DNA of 41,259 nucleotides from Flavobacteriaceae bacterium (GTDB lineage Bacteria; Bacteroidota; Bacteroidia; Flavobacteriales; Flavobacteriaceae): NCBI GenBank assembly GCA_017851655.1, contig JAFMMH010000011.1, positions 1 to 41,259 of the forward strand, read 5' to 3'. Shown piece by piece: positions 30,721 to 40,196 of this stretch (position 1 is its first letter; each line of letters starts with the position of its first letter). The notes under the pieces were generated by a model. It saw only the letters and a program-made list of their open reading frames with translations, ran no database searches and was not told where the DNA came from. The position numbers and the translations under genes were made by a program.

Positions 30721-31437
30721 ATGGAAACCGAAAAAGACTCGTTGGATTCGTATTTAGAAAATCATTATATCCACAGAAGCAATTGGTTACGAGCTGCAGT
30801 ACTGGGTGCCAATGATGGTATTTTATCAACGGCAAGTTTAGCCATAGGTGTTGCCGCAGCAAGTGAATTTAGAGATACTCTTGTTTTAGCTACGCTAGCG
30901 GGAATGGTAGCTGGTGCCTTATCTATGGCAGCTGGTGAATATGTTTCTGTTAGTTCACAGACAGATATTGAGAATGCAGATATTGAAAGGGAAAAGAAAG
31001 AATTAGAGGAAATGCCAGAAATAGAATTACATCGCCTTGCTGAAATCTATGAAAAAAGAGGTTTGAAAAAAGAAACAGCGCTAACTGTTGCTCAAGAGCT
31101 ATCAGCACATGATGTATTGGGTGCACACATCAGAGACGAATTAGGTATTAATGAAATCAGCCAAGCCAAGCCATTACAGGCTGCATTTGCATCAGGAGCA
31201 GCATTTACTGTTGGTGGATTACTCCCTTTTTTGGTAACACTCTTTATCCCTATGAAGAATATGGAATTTTCACTTTACGGTTCTGCAGTAGTTTTTCTTA
31301 TTATTTTAGGAGCTATGGCAGCAAAAGCTGGAGGCTCTAGTGTACTGAAAGCAGTAATGCGAATTACCTTTTGGGGAACTGTTGCCATGGGATTAACAGC
31401 ACTAACGGGTTCACTTTTTAATGTGGTTATTGGATAA
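30721..31437 (+). CDS. VIT1/CCC1-family Fe2+/Mn2+ transporter
   Basis: The 238-aa protein shows the VIT signature SNWLRAAVLGANDGILSTASLAIGVAAAS at helix 1. GMVAGALSMAAGEYVSVSSQ follows in helix 2, then a charged cytosolic metal-binding loop (ENADIEREKKELEEMPEIELHRLAEIYEKRG). Three C-terminal helices include FASGAAFTVGGLLPFL. Relatives move Fe2+ or Mn2+ out of the cytosol by proton exchange. Length is normal for bacterial members. It is followed after 29 nt by a membrane coiled-coil protein that may be co-transcribed. It is the first gene after the accessory island. Confidence 0.92.
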   Translation: METEKDSLDSYLENHYIHRSNWLRAAVLGANDGILSTASLAIGVAAASEFRDTLVLATLAGMVAGALSMAAGEYVSVSSQTDIENADIEREKKELEEMPEIELHRLAEIYEKRGLKKETALTVAQELSAHDVLGAHIRDELGINEISQAKPLQAAFASGAAFTVGGLLPFLVTLFIPMKNMEFSLYGSAVVFLIILGAMAAKAGGSSVLKAVMRITFWGTVAMGLTALTGSLFNVVIG

Positions 31438-31466
31438 AAATTAATTCAGAAAATAAAAACCTAGCA

Positions 31467-31961
31467 ATGAAAGAAACAAAGTCAAAAAGCGGATTATTAA
31501 TCCTAATGATTTTAATAGTGGTAGTCATTTGGATTTTATCTTCCTTTCTAATCATTTTTGGGTTAGATAACTGGTCAGATCGTGGAACTTTTGGAGATTT
31601 ATTTGGAGCAGTAAATGCACTCTTTTCCGGATTGGCTTTCGCTGGATTAATCTATACCATAGTTCTACAAAAACAAGACTTAGAACTTCAAAGAAAAGAA
31701 ATAGCACTAAATAGAACAGAATTAAAAAAAACTTCCAAAGCCCAACAACACTCTGAAAAAGCATTGATAGAGCAAGTTGAGCAAATGAAGATTGCGTCAA
31801 AATTGAATGCGCTAAAAACACTAATTGACTATTACAATATCCAAATTTCAAACCCTAATAATTCTGAAGAGATTATAGCAAAAGCTAAAGAAAAGAGAAA
31901 GGCTACCATACAAGAGATAGATCTTCTGATCGACAGAATCGGTGATGATGAATTGGAATAA
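31467..31961 (+). CDS. Small membrane protein with coiled coil, function unknown
   Basis: The 164-aa protein has two transmembrane helices (residues about 10-32, LLILMILIVVVIWILSSFLIIF, and about 48-67, NALFSGLAFAGLIYTIVLQ). A long charged coiled coil follows (KQDLELQRKEIALNRTELKK through IASKLNALKTLIDYY). This architecture is common in Bacteroidota and in genes near defence or accessory loci; no catalytic motif is visible. It follows the VIT transporter by 29 nt and may share its transcript. I do not assign a function. Confidence 0.6.
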   Translation: MKETKSKSGLLILMILIVVVIWILSSFLIIFGLDNWSDRGTFGDLFGAVNALFSGLAFAGLIYTIVLQKQDLELQRKEIALNRTELKKTSKAQQHSEKALIEQVEQMKIASKLNALKTLIDYYNIQISNPNNSEEIIAKAKEKRKATIQEIDLLIDRIGDDELE

Positions 31962-32198
31962 AAAAATAGTTTTATTCGTAATCTACAAAGCGAACTGTTT
32001 TATCACCTCTTGTCTTCCTTTTTGTTTTTAGGGGTTTTTAGTTCAATAATATTAAGATGTTGCATGCCTTTTTTATTAACCCTCACTAACTCATATCAGC
32101 ACAATTTAAATTCCAAAAAGAACAGATCATAAAAGCCCCTAAAATCCTTTTCTCAACAAAATTTTCGATGCATTTATTGTATTTTTGAGAAAAAAAGA

Positions 32199-32570
32199 AT
32201 GCCCTCTAAACTATTTGCGATTTTAAAGTTAAAATGCCCTCAATGCAGAAAGGGAAATCTTTTAGTTGGAAATCCGTATCAACTAAGGAATTTCAATAAA
32301 GTGAATGACTATTGTCCTCATTGTAAGTTGCATTTTAAAATTGAACCTAGTTTTTTTTACGGTTCGATGTATGTTTCCTATGGTTTAGGAGTTGGCATTA
32401 GTATTGCAATCTATATACTCCTTTTACTCTTTGGACTTGCACAAGGAATGATTCGTAATTTTATCATCATTTCGATTAGTCTCATACTTCTTATGCCCTA
32501 TATCAATGCTTTGTCCAAAGTTATTTGGGCCAATTTATTCTTTAAATACAAACCAAATAGTGACAACTAA
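32199..32570 (+). CDS. DUF983 family protein
   Basis: The 123-aa protein begins with two zinc-ribbon-like Cys pairs, LKCPQCRKGNL and YCPHCKLHF, followed by SFFYGSMYVSYGLG. Two hydrophobic helices follow (GISIAIYILLLLFGLA and NFIIISISLILLMPYI). This is the Bacteroidota DUF983 layout, an inner-membrane protein with a cytosolic metal site. Its function is unknown. It precedes the decarboxylase by 11 nt, so the two may be co-transcribed. Confidence 0.88.
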   Translation: MPSKLFAILKLKCPQCRKGNLLVGNPYQLRNFNKVNDYCPHCKLHFKIEPSFFYGSMYVSYGLGVGISIAIYILLLLFGLAQGMIRNFIIISISLILLMPYINALSKVIWANLFFKYKPNSDN

Positions 32571-32581
32571 TTCATTATTAC

Positions 32582-34054
32582 ATGCATCCAGATAATCAAA
32601 ATAGGAGTAATCAATCCGATACACTTCCGTTCCTTGAGGCCAAAGAAGTTGTAGCAAAGTTATTACACAAACATCTGGAGAAGAGTCAGAGGAGAAGTCA
32701 CAAAGTACTGCAACAAGAAAGCCCAGAATTAATAGCTGATATTTTAAAACTCGAAACTGTATTTGATCATGGATTTCAAAACCTTTTCGAGCTTGAATCT
32801 TTTATTGACAATTATCTTAAGCACACCAATAGACTCAATAATCCTCGTTATATGGGGCATCAGGTAGCAGTTCCACAAGACCTTTCTGGAATTCCAGACT
32901 GGATTCATGGAACTATAAATAATCCCAGCTCACTTTACGAGATGGGGCCTGCTGGTGCTACTTTGGAAGCATTTATGATCAATTGGATGCTAAATAAATT
33001 GGGTTGGTTTAAAGGAACTAATTTATGTGATTTTAATACTCATCAAAAAAATGGAAGTGGCGTATTGACTCATGGCGGATCTATTGCTAACCTAACTGCA
33101 TTATCTGCAGCTAGAGCTGCTATAGCTCCTGAAGCTTGGACCGAAGGAAATCCCAGTGACCTAGTCGTTATGGGTCCTGTTACTGCTCACTATTCCATTG
33201 CAAGAGCTCTCTCCATTATGGGAATGGGAAAAAATGCCTTTGTTCCCGTAGCTGTAGATGAGAACGAAGTCATCATTACAGCGCATTTAGAAAAAGTTTT
33301 TCAAAAAGTTAAAAGTCAAAACAAAAGAGTTATGGCTGTTGTAGCAAATGCTTGCGCTACCTCAACAGGACTTTTTGATCCCCTCGAAGAAATGGCCGTT
33401 TTTTGTGAAAAATACGGATTGTGGTTTCATGTAGATGGTGCTCACGGTGCTGTAGCTCTGCTCTCTGAGAATGAAAAAATTAAAGTTTCTGGAATAGAAA
33501 GAGCAGATTCTATTATATGGGATGCGCATAAAATGCTTCAAGTTCCCGCTTTGTGCACTGCTGTACTTTTCAAAGACCAACATCATCAATGGAATAATTT
33601 TCGTCAGAAAGGAAGCTATGTTTTTCATGAAGACGATGTGATCGGAATGGATTCTATGCCATATACCGTAGAGTGTACCAAATCTGCATTGGGAACCAAA
33701 TTGTTTTGGAGTTTTGCTTTAAAAGGGGAAGATGCAATAACTCAGTTTGTAGAAAATAGTTTTAATAAAGCAAAAGAACTTTATCACTATCTCAATTCTT
33801 TAGAGGACTTCTACTGCCCCTACCCTCCAGAATCCAATATCCTATGCTTTCAATTTAAACCTAATGAGCTAAGTGATCAAGATCAGTTAGTGATTCGCTA
33901 CCAATTAATTGAAAGTGGTGCCTTTTACATTACCTCTTGTGAGGTGAAAGGAAAAAGATATTTAAGGACGGTCCTTATGAATCCTCAAACAAATCGAGAA
34001 GATTATATTGCCTTGGCTGAAGCCATTACAAAAATAGGAACAGAACTACAGTGA
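32582..34054 (+). CDS. PLP-dependent group II amino-acid decarboxylase (DABA/aspartate decarboxylase type)
   Basis: The 490-aa protein has a fold-type I decarboxylase layout. NPRYMGHQVAVPQDLSGIPDW is near residue 94, NPSSLYEMGPAGATLE follows, and GSGVLTHGGSIANLTAL is the PLP-phosphate site. VVANACATSTGLFDP and FHVDGAHGAVALL bind the PLP ring, and DSIIWDAHKMLQVP holds the Schiff-base lysine near residue 318. Relatives decarboxylate 2,4-diaminobutyrate, aspartate, glutamate or aromatic amino acids. The motif set fits the diaminobutyrate/aspartate branch best, but no partner aminotransferase gene is near, so the substrate stays open. It depends on PLP, which PdxH in the same window helps provide. 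Confidence 0.86.
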   Translation: MHPDNQNRSNQSDTLPFLEAKEVVAKLLHKHLEKSQRRSHKVLQQESPELIADILKLETVFDHGFQNLFELESFIDNYLKHTNRLNNPRYMGHQVAVPQDLSGIPDWIHGTINNPSSLYEMGPAGATLEAFMINWMLNKLGWFKGTNLCDFNTHQKNGSGVLTHGGSIANLTALSAARAAIAPEAWTEGNPSDLVVMGPVTAHYSIARALSIMGMGKNAFVPVAVDENEVIITAHLEKVFQKVKSQNKRVMAVVANACATSTGLFDPLEEMAVFCEKYGLWFHVDGAHGAVALLSENEKIKVSGIERADSIIWDAHKMLQVPALCTAVLFKDQHHQWNNFRQKGSYVFHEDDVIGMDSMPYTVECTKSALGTKLFWSFALKGEDAITQFVENSFNKAKELYHYLNSLEDFYCPYPPESNILCFQFKPNELSDQDQLVIRYQLIESGAFYITSCEVKGKRYLRTVLMNPQTNREDYIALAEAITKIGTELQ

Positions 34055-34142
34055 AACTATTTTAGAAAATCGAGATTACATCCTAACTGAAAAAAAACTT
34101 AGTTTCTTTAAATAGCTTAATTTTACCCAAAATCCCAGTGAA

Positions 34143-35393
34143 ATGAATATATCCAATTTAAAATCCTTATTGACTCAATTGCTTACAGAGAAAGGAATTT
34201 CTCCTTTTTGGTCTGAAAATTTGGCATTAATTTTATTATTAATCCTGTTTCTATTCGTTGGATATGTTTTGTTTTGGATCACACGTAAAATCATTTTAAA
34301 CTTTTTTGTTCAAATAGCAGGGAAAACAAAATCTCATTTTGATGACTTTTTGATTAAAAACAGAGTACCAAAAATACTCTCCTATCTTCCTGTGTTATTT
34401 TTATTTTATGAGAGTATCCCAAAACTTTTCATAAGCTTTGAAATGGGCCTCTCAAGTCTCATAAAAAATATTCTTGAAGCACTTCTTATAATACTCATTA
34501 TTGCTCTGATACGTGCTGCATTAAAAACAGTAAATGATTTTTTAAAAACGGTTCCTTCATTTAAAGACAAGCCCTTGGACAGCTACCTTCAGGTCTTTAT
34601 GATCTTTCTCTGGTTTATTGGGGGGATTTTAATCCTGTCTGTATTGACAGGAAAGGATATTGGAGCTTTCTTAACAACATTAGGAGCACTTTCAGCAGTT
34701 TTACTGTTTGTGTTTAAAGATACCATTCTAGGTTTTGTGGCGAGTGTTCAGATCACTGTAAACGATACAGTACGGATCGGAGATTGGATCAGTATGCCAA
34801 ACAGTAACGCTGATGGTGATGTAATCTCCATTAGCCTTTCTACTGTTCAAGTTCAAAACTTTGACAAAACCATTACTTCTATTCCTACCTATAAATTAAT
34901 TTCAGATTCCTTTATCAATTGGAGGGGAATGAGCGAATCTCCAGGGAGAAGAATCAAACGCTCCATTTTAATCAAAATAAGTAGTATTCGATTTTTAGAG
35001 CCAAAAGAGATTGATGCCCTTATGAAAATTGATCGAATTGCCCCGTTTATAGAAAAACGAAAAAAAGAGATTGAAGAAGCAAATATAAAAGATCAAACAG
35101 ATAAAAGTATGCTCATAAACGGCAGAAACTTTACAAACCTTGGATTATTTCGACATTATACGGAAAACTACCTAAACTCAAATCCTAATATCAATAAAGA
35201 AATGACCTCCATGTGCCGTCAACTGACTCCTACATCTCAGGGAATTCCTTTGGAAATTTATGCCTTCTCTTCTGATAAAGATTGGCAAAACTATGAGGCC
35301 ATTTCAGCAGATATTTTTGACCATTTGTTAGCTGCAATTCCATATTTTAATTTGGAATGTTTTGAACTCACACCCACAATTTATTCCTCCTAA
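34143..35393 (+). CDS. MscS-family mechanosensitive ion channel (YbdG/MscM-like)
   Basis: The 416-aa protein has four to five transmembrane helices in the first 190 residues. The MscS core follows with a pore-lining helix near residue 185 (IGAFLTTLGALSAVLLFVFKDTILGFVASVQITVNDTVRIGDWI), then a beta domain and a long C-terminal cytoplasmic part. An insertion after the beta domain (DRIAPFIEKRKKEIEEANIKDQTDKSM) is typical of the YbdG/MscM branch, as is the length near 415 aa. It releases solutes upon hypo-osmotic membrane tension. It is single-gene, with a bidirectional terminator directly at its stop codon. Confidence 0.9.
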   Translation: MNISNLKSLLTQLLTEKGISPFWSENLALILLLILFLFVGYVLFWITRKIILNFFVQIAGKTKSHFDDFLIKNRVPKILSYLPVLFLFYESIPKLFISFEMGLSSLIKNILEALLIILIIALIRAALKTVNDFLKTVPSFKDKPLDSYLQVFMIFLWFIGGILILSVLTGKDIGAFLTTLGALSAVLLFVFKDTILGFVASVQITVNDTVRIGDWISMPNSNADGDVISISLSTVQVQNFDKTITSIPTYKLISDSFINWRGMSESPGRRIKRSILIKISSIRFLEPKEIDALMKIDRIAPFIEKRKKEIEEANIKDQTDKSMLINGRNFTNLGLFRHYTENYLNSNPNINKEMTSMCRQLTPTSQGIPLEIYAFSSDKDWQNYEAISADIFDHLLAAIPYFNLECFELTPTIYSS

Positions 35394-35421
35394 AAAAAAG
35401 ACCGCTCATGGCGGTCTTTTT
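35394..35421. terminator. Bidirectional intrinsic terminator between mscS-like gene and VPS10-like gene
   Basis: The stem AAAAGACCGC / GCGGTCTTTT with a short loop has a T-run on both sides (A-run on the left read in reverse). It can therefore stop both convergent transcripts. It begins within a base or two of the mechanosensitive channel gene's stop codon. Confidence 0.85.
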
Positions 35422-35442
35422 TAATTGTAGTTTCAATTGGAT

Positions 35443-38400
35443 TTATTCTCCATTTATATAAGGTGCACCTGCCTGTTTTAATGCTTTTTCAATAGCAGGA
35501 ATACTAACTTTAGACAATTGATCTACTGCCATATTTGCCTTAGCAAATAAGCTTTTAGACGTTGCCAAACTTTTCTTATGAACAGCTGTTGGACCGTACG
35601 AATTTTCCATTCCATTAAATGCATTGTACAGAAAACCTTGGACTCCTGAAGGATTTCTTTCTCCAATCTCATCCCTTGAAGCGCTTCCGTTTAACATTTG
35701 CTCGATACGATATATATCCATTTTCATTTGTGCTAATTGCGGTTCTATCGTTCCGGGAGTAGCCCCTGAACGCGCTAGCGCTTTGACAAATGCTGCATGC
35801 TTCTTCTTACTTTGTGAAAAGGCGTCCTGCATTGCACTAACCTCCTTAAGAAATTCTGTAAGTTCTTCACGAAAAGCATTATAATCCTCATAAGATGCTC
35901 CTTTTAGTACACCATTTCTAATCGCTTTAACATCAAATGAAATGGGACCATCAAGAGCAGTAACTTGACCGCCTTTTTCAAGATGCAAGCTAGCTTTATA
36001 AGTTCCTGGAGTTACTAAAGCACCACCTCCCCTTCTTGATCTTCCACTCAAAGAAATTGGAAAAGGATTGAAATGTTCAAGATTCCAGGCTATACGGTGA
36101 CTTCCTTTAGAGGCTTTTTGCTTTACTTTATTAATAATATTACCCTCTTGATCCGTTATTGTTAAAAGAATCTGGGCAGCCTCTTCTTGACCTTCTTGAT
36201 CTAATGCATCCCAACCTGGGAATGGAACATTTTTATTTGCCTTATTGAGATCTTTCTCCTTTTTTTGACGCAGTGATTTTTGAGTTGTAAAATCATTGGA
36301 AAGATGATATGTAAATACCGCACCATATTCTGGATTCTTAGCGAAATAATAATCTGCCCCAGTATTTCCGATATTACTTCTGGGAACAAACCATTTGGCT
36401 GGTCTCGGTTCAAAAAGTTTGCCTTCCTTACTTAAATTTTGATCTGTAAATTCTCTTAGTGCACTGTAATCATCTAAGACAAAAAAACCACGACCGAAGG
36501 AAGCAGCAACTAAATCATTCTCGCGTTTTTGAATAGTCAAGTCTCTGAATGAAATCGTAGGTGTGCCAGGTAGTTTTTGCCATGAGCTCCCTCCATTTAA
36601 CGAAGTATAAACTCCGTATTCAGTTGCAGCAAAAAGCAAGTTTTTTTCTACTGGGTCTTGTACCATTCGCCATACGATAGTTCGTTCAGGAATGTTAGAA
36701 CTAATCGAAGTCCATGTCATCCCTTTGTCAGTACTCTTGTATAGATAAGGGTCAAAGTCCCCTTCTTTATGATTGTCTAAAGCAACATATACGGTATTAA
36801 CATCATGTAAATCAGCTTTGATGTCGTTTACGAAAGCACGCTCAGGAAGGCCTAATGAAGTAACAGGGATTTTTCTCCAACTCTGCCCTCCGTTTTCAGT
36901 AACTTGAATAAAACCATCATCGGTTCCGGCATACAATAATCCTTCTTGGATTGGCGACTCTGCCAAAGAAGTAATGGTATTGTAGTTAGACATCGCTCCA
37001 ACATCCCAAGCATTGTCCCATCCCTGCTGGCGTCCCATTATGGGAAGTGTTATTCTATCTTCAGTTCGAGTCAAATCACCAGAAATGACTTCCCAATCAT
37101 CTCCTCTAGTTTCAGATTTCCAAACTCGATAAGAGGCGAAATAGAGTCTTGCGGGATTATGAGGGCTAACTAAGATTGGTGCGTCCCAATTGAATCGCTC
37201 ATGAGGTTCTCCCTCAGCAGCTTGAGGTTGAACAGACACTTGCTCCCCAGTAGTCAAATCAACACGATGAAGTCCACCTTGCTGGGTTTCTGCATAAATA
37301 ATATCATTATAAACAGGATCTGTAGCAGATTGGTGTCCATCTGCAAATAGTGTTTTATACCAGTGTTTGTTCGCTATCCCTTCCCGTTCGTCTGTTGCAG
37401 AAGGTCCACCAGCAGAACCATTGTCTTGTGTGCCTCCAAAAATATGATAGAAAGGTTCCGCATTATTTACTGCAACTTTATAAAATTGTGTTAGAGGTAA
37501 ATTTTTAATGTATCTCCAGGTCTCTGCTAAGTCAAAACTTTCATATATACCAGCATCTGTTCCTAACATGATGTAGTCAGGATCGTCTTTTTTAAAGACT
37601 ATCGCATGATTGTCCGAATGCTTATCTTGTTCTTTAAGCTGAACAAAAGTCTTCCCACCGTCCCCTGAAGTGAGAACACGTACATTCATCAGATATAATC
37701 GATCGAATTCATGAGGGCTTGTGTACAGTTCCTGATAGTAATGAGGACCTGTTCCACCAGAAACGGTATCAGACATTTTTTTCCAAGAAGCACCTCTATT
37801 GTCAGAACGATAGACAGCACCTTTAGTTCGATCCAATTCAATAGCTGCATAAATGACATCGGGATTTTGTGAGGAAATTGCAATTCCTATTTTACCCATA
37901 TTAGATTTTGGCAAACCGTTTGTAAGTTTAGTCCAATTTTCACCACCGTCATCCGAACGATATATTGCTGTTCCAGGTCCACCTCCCATTAAGGCAGCGA
38001 CAGTTCTATGTCTGTCCCAAGTAGCAGCATAAAGAATATTCGGATTTCTAGGATCTATCATGATGTCTGTTACACCAGTCCATTGGTCATCTCCTAAAAC
38101 TTTTTTCCAATCTTTACCTCCATTAGTAGTTTTGTATAGTCCTCGCTGATCTCCTTTGTTCCACAAAGGTCCTTGAGCAGCAACCCATACAACATTAGAA
38201 TTATCAGGATGAATAATGATTTCAGAAATATGTTCTGATTTTTTCAACCCCATATTTTCCCATGTATTTCCACCATTTAGGCTTCGGTAAACACCATCAC
38301 CATAGGCTACATGTCGTCCTCCGACATTTTCTCCACTTCCAACCCAAACAATTTCTGGATTTGATGGGTCTAAGGCAATACAGCCCGTTGTGTAAGTCGG

Positions 38401-38685
38401 TTGGTCATCAAAAATTGGAGACCAAGTTGTTCCTGCATTTTCTGTTTTCCAAACCCCTCCTGAACCTACAGCTACATACCATACATTATCATTTTCTGGG
38501 TGAAATACAATATCTGCTATCCGACCTGATAAAAAGGCAGGACCAACATTTCGAAAAGCAAAAGCGTCTAAAGAAACTTCTGGGACTGTCTTCTGCTGTA
38601 CTTTCTTACTTTTTCTTTGAGCTTGTGTTCCAAGAGGGAAACAAACTAACACCGTCAGTAGAATACTGCTTAGAATTGATTTCAT
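35443..38685 (-). CDS. Secreted Asp-box / VPS10-sortilin-like repeat protein
   Basis: A protein of about 1080 aa with a signal peptide (SILSSILLTVLVCFPLGTQA). A large N-terminal beta-propeller region holds at least ten BNR/Asp-box motifs (TENAGTTW, SLNGGNTW, TTNGGKDW, SDDGGENW, SDNRGASW, SETRGDDW, TENGGQSW, STDKGMTW, SLNGGSSW and others). It continues with FRDLTIQKRENDLVAASFGRGFFVLDDY and a C-terminal part with alpha-helices. This matches the VPS10-like/glycosyl-hydrolase-annotated proteins of Bacteroidota; no glycosidase catalytic pair is evident, so the hydrolase label is doubtful. ATG 38685 (MKSILSS) gives the cleaner signal peptide than 38712. No T9SS C-terminal sorting tag is seen. Confidence 0.85.
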   Translation of the reverse strand: MKSILSSILLTVLVCFPLGTQAQRKSKKVQQKTVPEVSLDAFAFRNVGPAFLSGRIADIVFHPENDNVWYVAVGSGGVWKTENAGTTWSPIFDDQPTYTTGCIALDPSNPEIVWVGSGENVGGRHVAYGDGVYRSLNGGNTWENMGLKKSEHISEIIIHPDNSNVVWVAAQGPLWNKGDQRGLYKTTNGGKDWKKVLGDDQWTGVTDIMIDPRNPNILYAATWDRHRTVAALMGGGPGTAIYRSDDGGENWTKLTNGLPKSNMGKIGIAISSQNPDVIYAAIELDRTKGAVYRSDNRGASWKKMSDTVSGGTGPHYYQELYTSPHEFDRLYLMNVRVLTSGDGGKTFVQLKEQDKHSDNHAIVFKKDDPDYIMLGTDAGIYESFDLAETWRYIKNLPLTQFYKVAVNNAEPFYHIFGGTQDNGSAGGPSATDEREGIANKHWYKTLFADGHQSATDPVYNDIIYAETQQGGLHRVDLTTGEQVSVQPQAAEGEPHERFNWDAPILVSPHNPARLYFASYRVWKSETRGDDWEVISGDLTRTEDRITLPIMGRQQGWDNAWDVGAMSNYNTITSLAESPIQEGLLYAGTDDGFIQVTENGGQSWRKIPVTSLGLPERAFVNDIKADLHDVNTVYVALDNHKEGDFDPYLYKSTDKGMTWTSISSNIPERTIVWRMVQDPVEKNLLFAATEYGVYTSLNGGSSWQKLPGTPTISFRDLTIQKRENDLVAASFGRGFFVLDDYSALREFTDQNLSKEGKLFEPRPAKWFVPRSNIGNTGADYYFAKNPEYGAVFTYHLSNDFTTQKSLRQKKEKDLNKANKNVPFPGWDALDQEGQEEAAQILLTITDQEGNIINKVKQKASKGSHRIAWNLEHFNPFPISLSGRSRRGGGALVTPGTYKASLHLEKGGQVTALDGPISFDVKAIRNGVLKGASYEDYNAFREELTEFLKEVSAMQDAFSQSKKKHAAFVKALARSGATPGTIEPQLAQMKMDIYRIEQMLNGSASRDEIGERNPSGVQGFLYNAFNGMENSYGPTAVHKKSLATSKSLFAKANMAVDQLSKVSIPAIEKALKQAGAPYINGE

Positions 38686-38811
38686 ATTGAATTGTTTTCG
38701 GTTAAAATACAAAATATTCTATTGGAAAATACCAGAAACTATTCAATCAAGAAAAACTTTGTTTATTGAGTAATGAAAAAAGAGTTTGCCCTTAAGGAAA
38801 GGTTCTAACTA

Positions 38812-39237
38812 TTAGTTCTTCCCGCCCAGAACACTTTCTATCCCTAGTCGATAGGAATCCAAACCAAAACCAATGATTAATCCCTTTGCTACAGGGGTAA
38901 TGTAAGAGGTATGCCTAAAATCTTCTCTAGCAAAAGTATTCGAAATATGAATCTCAATTACAGGACTATTTATGGCTTTAATCGCATCCCCAATTGCCAC
39001 TGAGGTATGCGTATAAGCCCCAGCATTCAGTAGAACAGCATCTGAAGAAAACCCAACTTCATGAAGTCTATTAATAATTTCTCCCTCAACATTAGATTGA
39101 AAATAATCAAATTGAACTTGAGGAAATTTCATTTGAAGGGTATTATAATAATCTTCGAAAGTCTTGTCTCCATAGACAGAGGGTTCTCTTGTTCCCAAAA
39201 GATTTAAATTTGGGCCATTGATAATACTGATCTTCAT
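38812..39237 (-). CDS. aroQ: Type II 3-dehydroquinate dehydratase
   Basis: The 141-aa protein carries MKISIINGPNLNLLGTREPSVYG, the catalytic Tyr loop, QSNVEGEIINRLHE, LNAGAYTHTSVAIGDAI, and PVIEIHISNTFAREDFRH. These are all diagnostic of dodecameric type II DHQases. It converts 3-dehydroquinate to 3-dehydroshikimate in the shikimate pathway. The ATG at 39237 is the conserved start; the track's extra 11 residues are not family-like. It is divergent from xerD with a 56-nt gap, an arrangement I recall from other flavobacteria. Confidence 0.95.
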   Translation of the reverse strand: MKISIINGPNLNLLGTREPSVYGDKTFEDYYNTLQMKFPQVQFDYFQSNVEGEIINRLHEVGFSSDAVLLNAGAYTHTSVAIGDAIKAINSPVIEIHISNTFAREDFRHTSYITPVAKGLIIGFGLDSYRLGIESVLGGKN

Positions 39238-39293
39238 TTTTATTATTTTAGTAAAAGTAAATAAATTCATTTTAATCCCCTAAAAGCCGTGTT

Positions 39294-40196
39294 GTGAATT
39301 GGATGCAAGCACTTTCAGATTATCAAATGTACCTTCAAATCGAAAGAGGCTTATCTCAGAATTCTATTGTCAACTATGGAGATGACGTTAGGGCCTTTCA
39401 ATTGTTTCTTGAAGAGAAGAAAATTGAAGAAAGTCCTATTGATTGTTCTAGAGAAAACATTCAAGAATTCATCTATGAAACCGCAAAAAAAAACAGCCCA
39501 CATACTCAAGCAAGGCGAATTGCAGGTCTTCGAAGTTTTTTTGATTATTTAATCTTTGAATCCTACAGAAAAACGAATCCGACAGATTTAATCGAAGCAC
39601 CAAAACTGGGAAGAAAATTACCTGATGTATTGTCTCTTAAAGAAATTGATAAACTTATGGAAGTAATTGATCTTGCTCATCCCCAGGGACATCGCAATCG
39701 AGCAATACTTGAAACCCTCTACGGAAGTGGTCTTCGAGTTTCTGAGTTAACACAACTGAGTCTCTCCAATCTTTTTTTTAAAGAAGCCCTAATTCGTGTA
39801 ACAGGCAAAGGGAACAAACAACGACTTGTTCCTATGGGAACAGAATCAAAAAAGTTTCTTAAAATTTACATTAACAAAATACGTGATCATCAAAAAATCA
39901 ATCCTAAAGCTCAAGATCTGGTTTTTCTCAATAGAAATGGTAATGGATTAACGCGTCAAATGGTATTTACCATAATCAAAGGTTTATCAAAAAAAATCCC
40001 CATACGAAAGAAGATTGGCCCGCACACCTTTCGACATTCTTTTGCGACTCATTTGTTAGAAAATGGAGCAGACTTAAGAACCATTCAAATATTAATGGGA
40101 CATGAAAGTATAACAACTACAGAAGTATATACCCATTTAGACAGTCATCATTTAAAGAAAGTCATCGAACAATTCCATCCAAGAAATATTAGCTAA
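39294..40196 (+). CDS. xerD: Site-specific tyrosine recombinase XerD
   Basis: The 300-aa protein has the N-terminal SAM-like core-binding domain (YQMYLQIERGLSQNSIVNYGDDV) and a catalytic domain with LYGSGLRVSEL (Arg I), VTGKGNKQRLVP (Lys), GPHTFRHSFATHLLENGADLR (His/Arg II), LMGHESITTTEVYTHLD (His, nucleophile Tyr). XerD resolves chromosome dimers at dif with XerC during division. GTG 39294 (MNWMQALSDYQ) gives the full N-terminus; the ATG at 39303 is 3 codons in. All catalytic residues are intact, unlike the fragment at 28.2 kb. Its stop overlaps the convergent response-regulator stop by 8 nt. Confidence 0.94.
   Translation: MNWMQALSDYQMYLQIERGLSQNSIVNYGDDVRAFQLFLEEKKIEESPIDCSRENIQEFIYETAKKNSPHTQARRIAGLRSFFDYLIFESYRKTNPTDLIEAPKLGRKLPDVLSLKEIDKLMEVIDLAHPQGHRNRAILETLYGSGLRVSELTQLSLSNLFFKEALIRVTGKGNKQRLVPMGTESKKFLKIYINKIRDHQKINPKAQDLVFLNRNGNGLTRQMVFTIIKGLSKKIPIRKKIGPHTFRHSFATHLLENGADLRTIQILMGHESITTTEVYTHLDSHHLKKVIEQFHPRNIS

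Noticed and set aside
35443-38685. Calling the Asp-box protein a glycosyl hydrolase
   Set aside because: Asp-box motifs are structural propeller motifs; no sialidase arginine triad or catalytic acid pair could be identified by eye.
38262-38690. 142-aa plus-strand ORF (His/Leu/Phe-rich) opposite the VPS10-like gene
   Set aside because: It overlaps a strong signal-peptide-bearing gene in antisense and shows shadow composition only.
39294-40196. xerD as integrase of a mobile element
   Set aside because: Full catalytic set, conserved position beside aroQ and no flanking repeats; it is the housekeeping chromosome-dimer recombinase.
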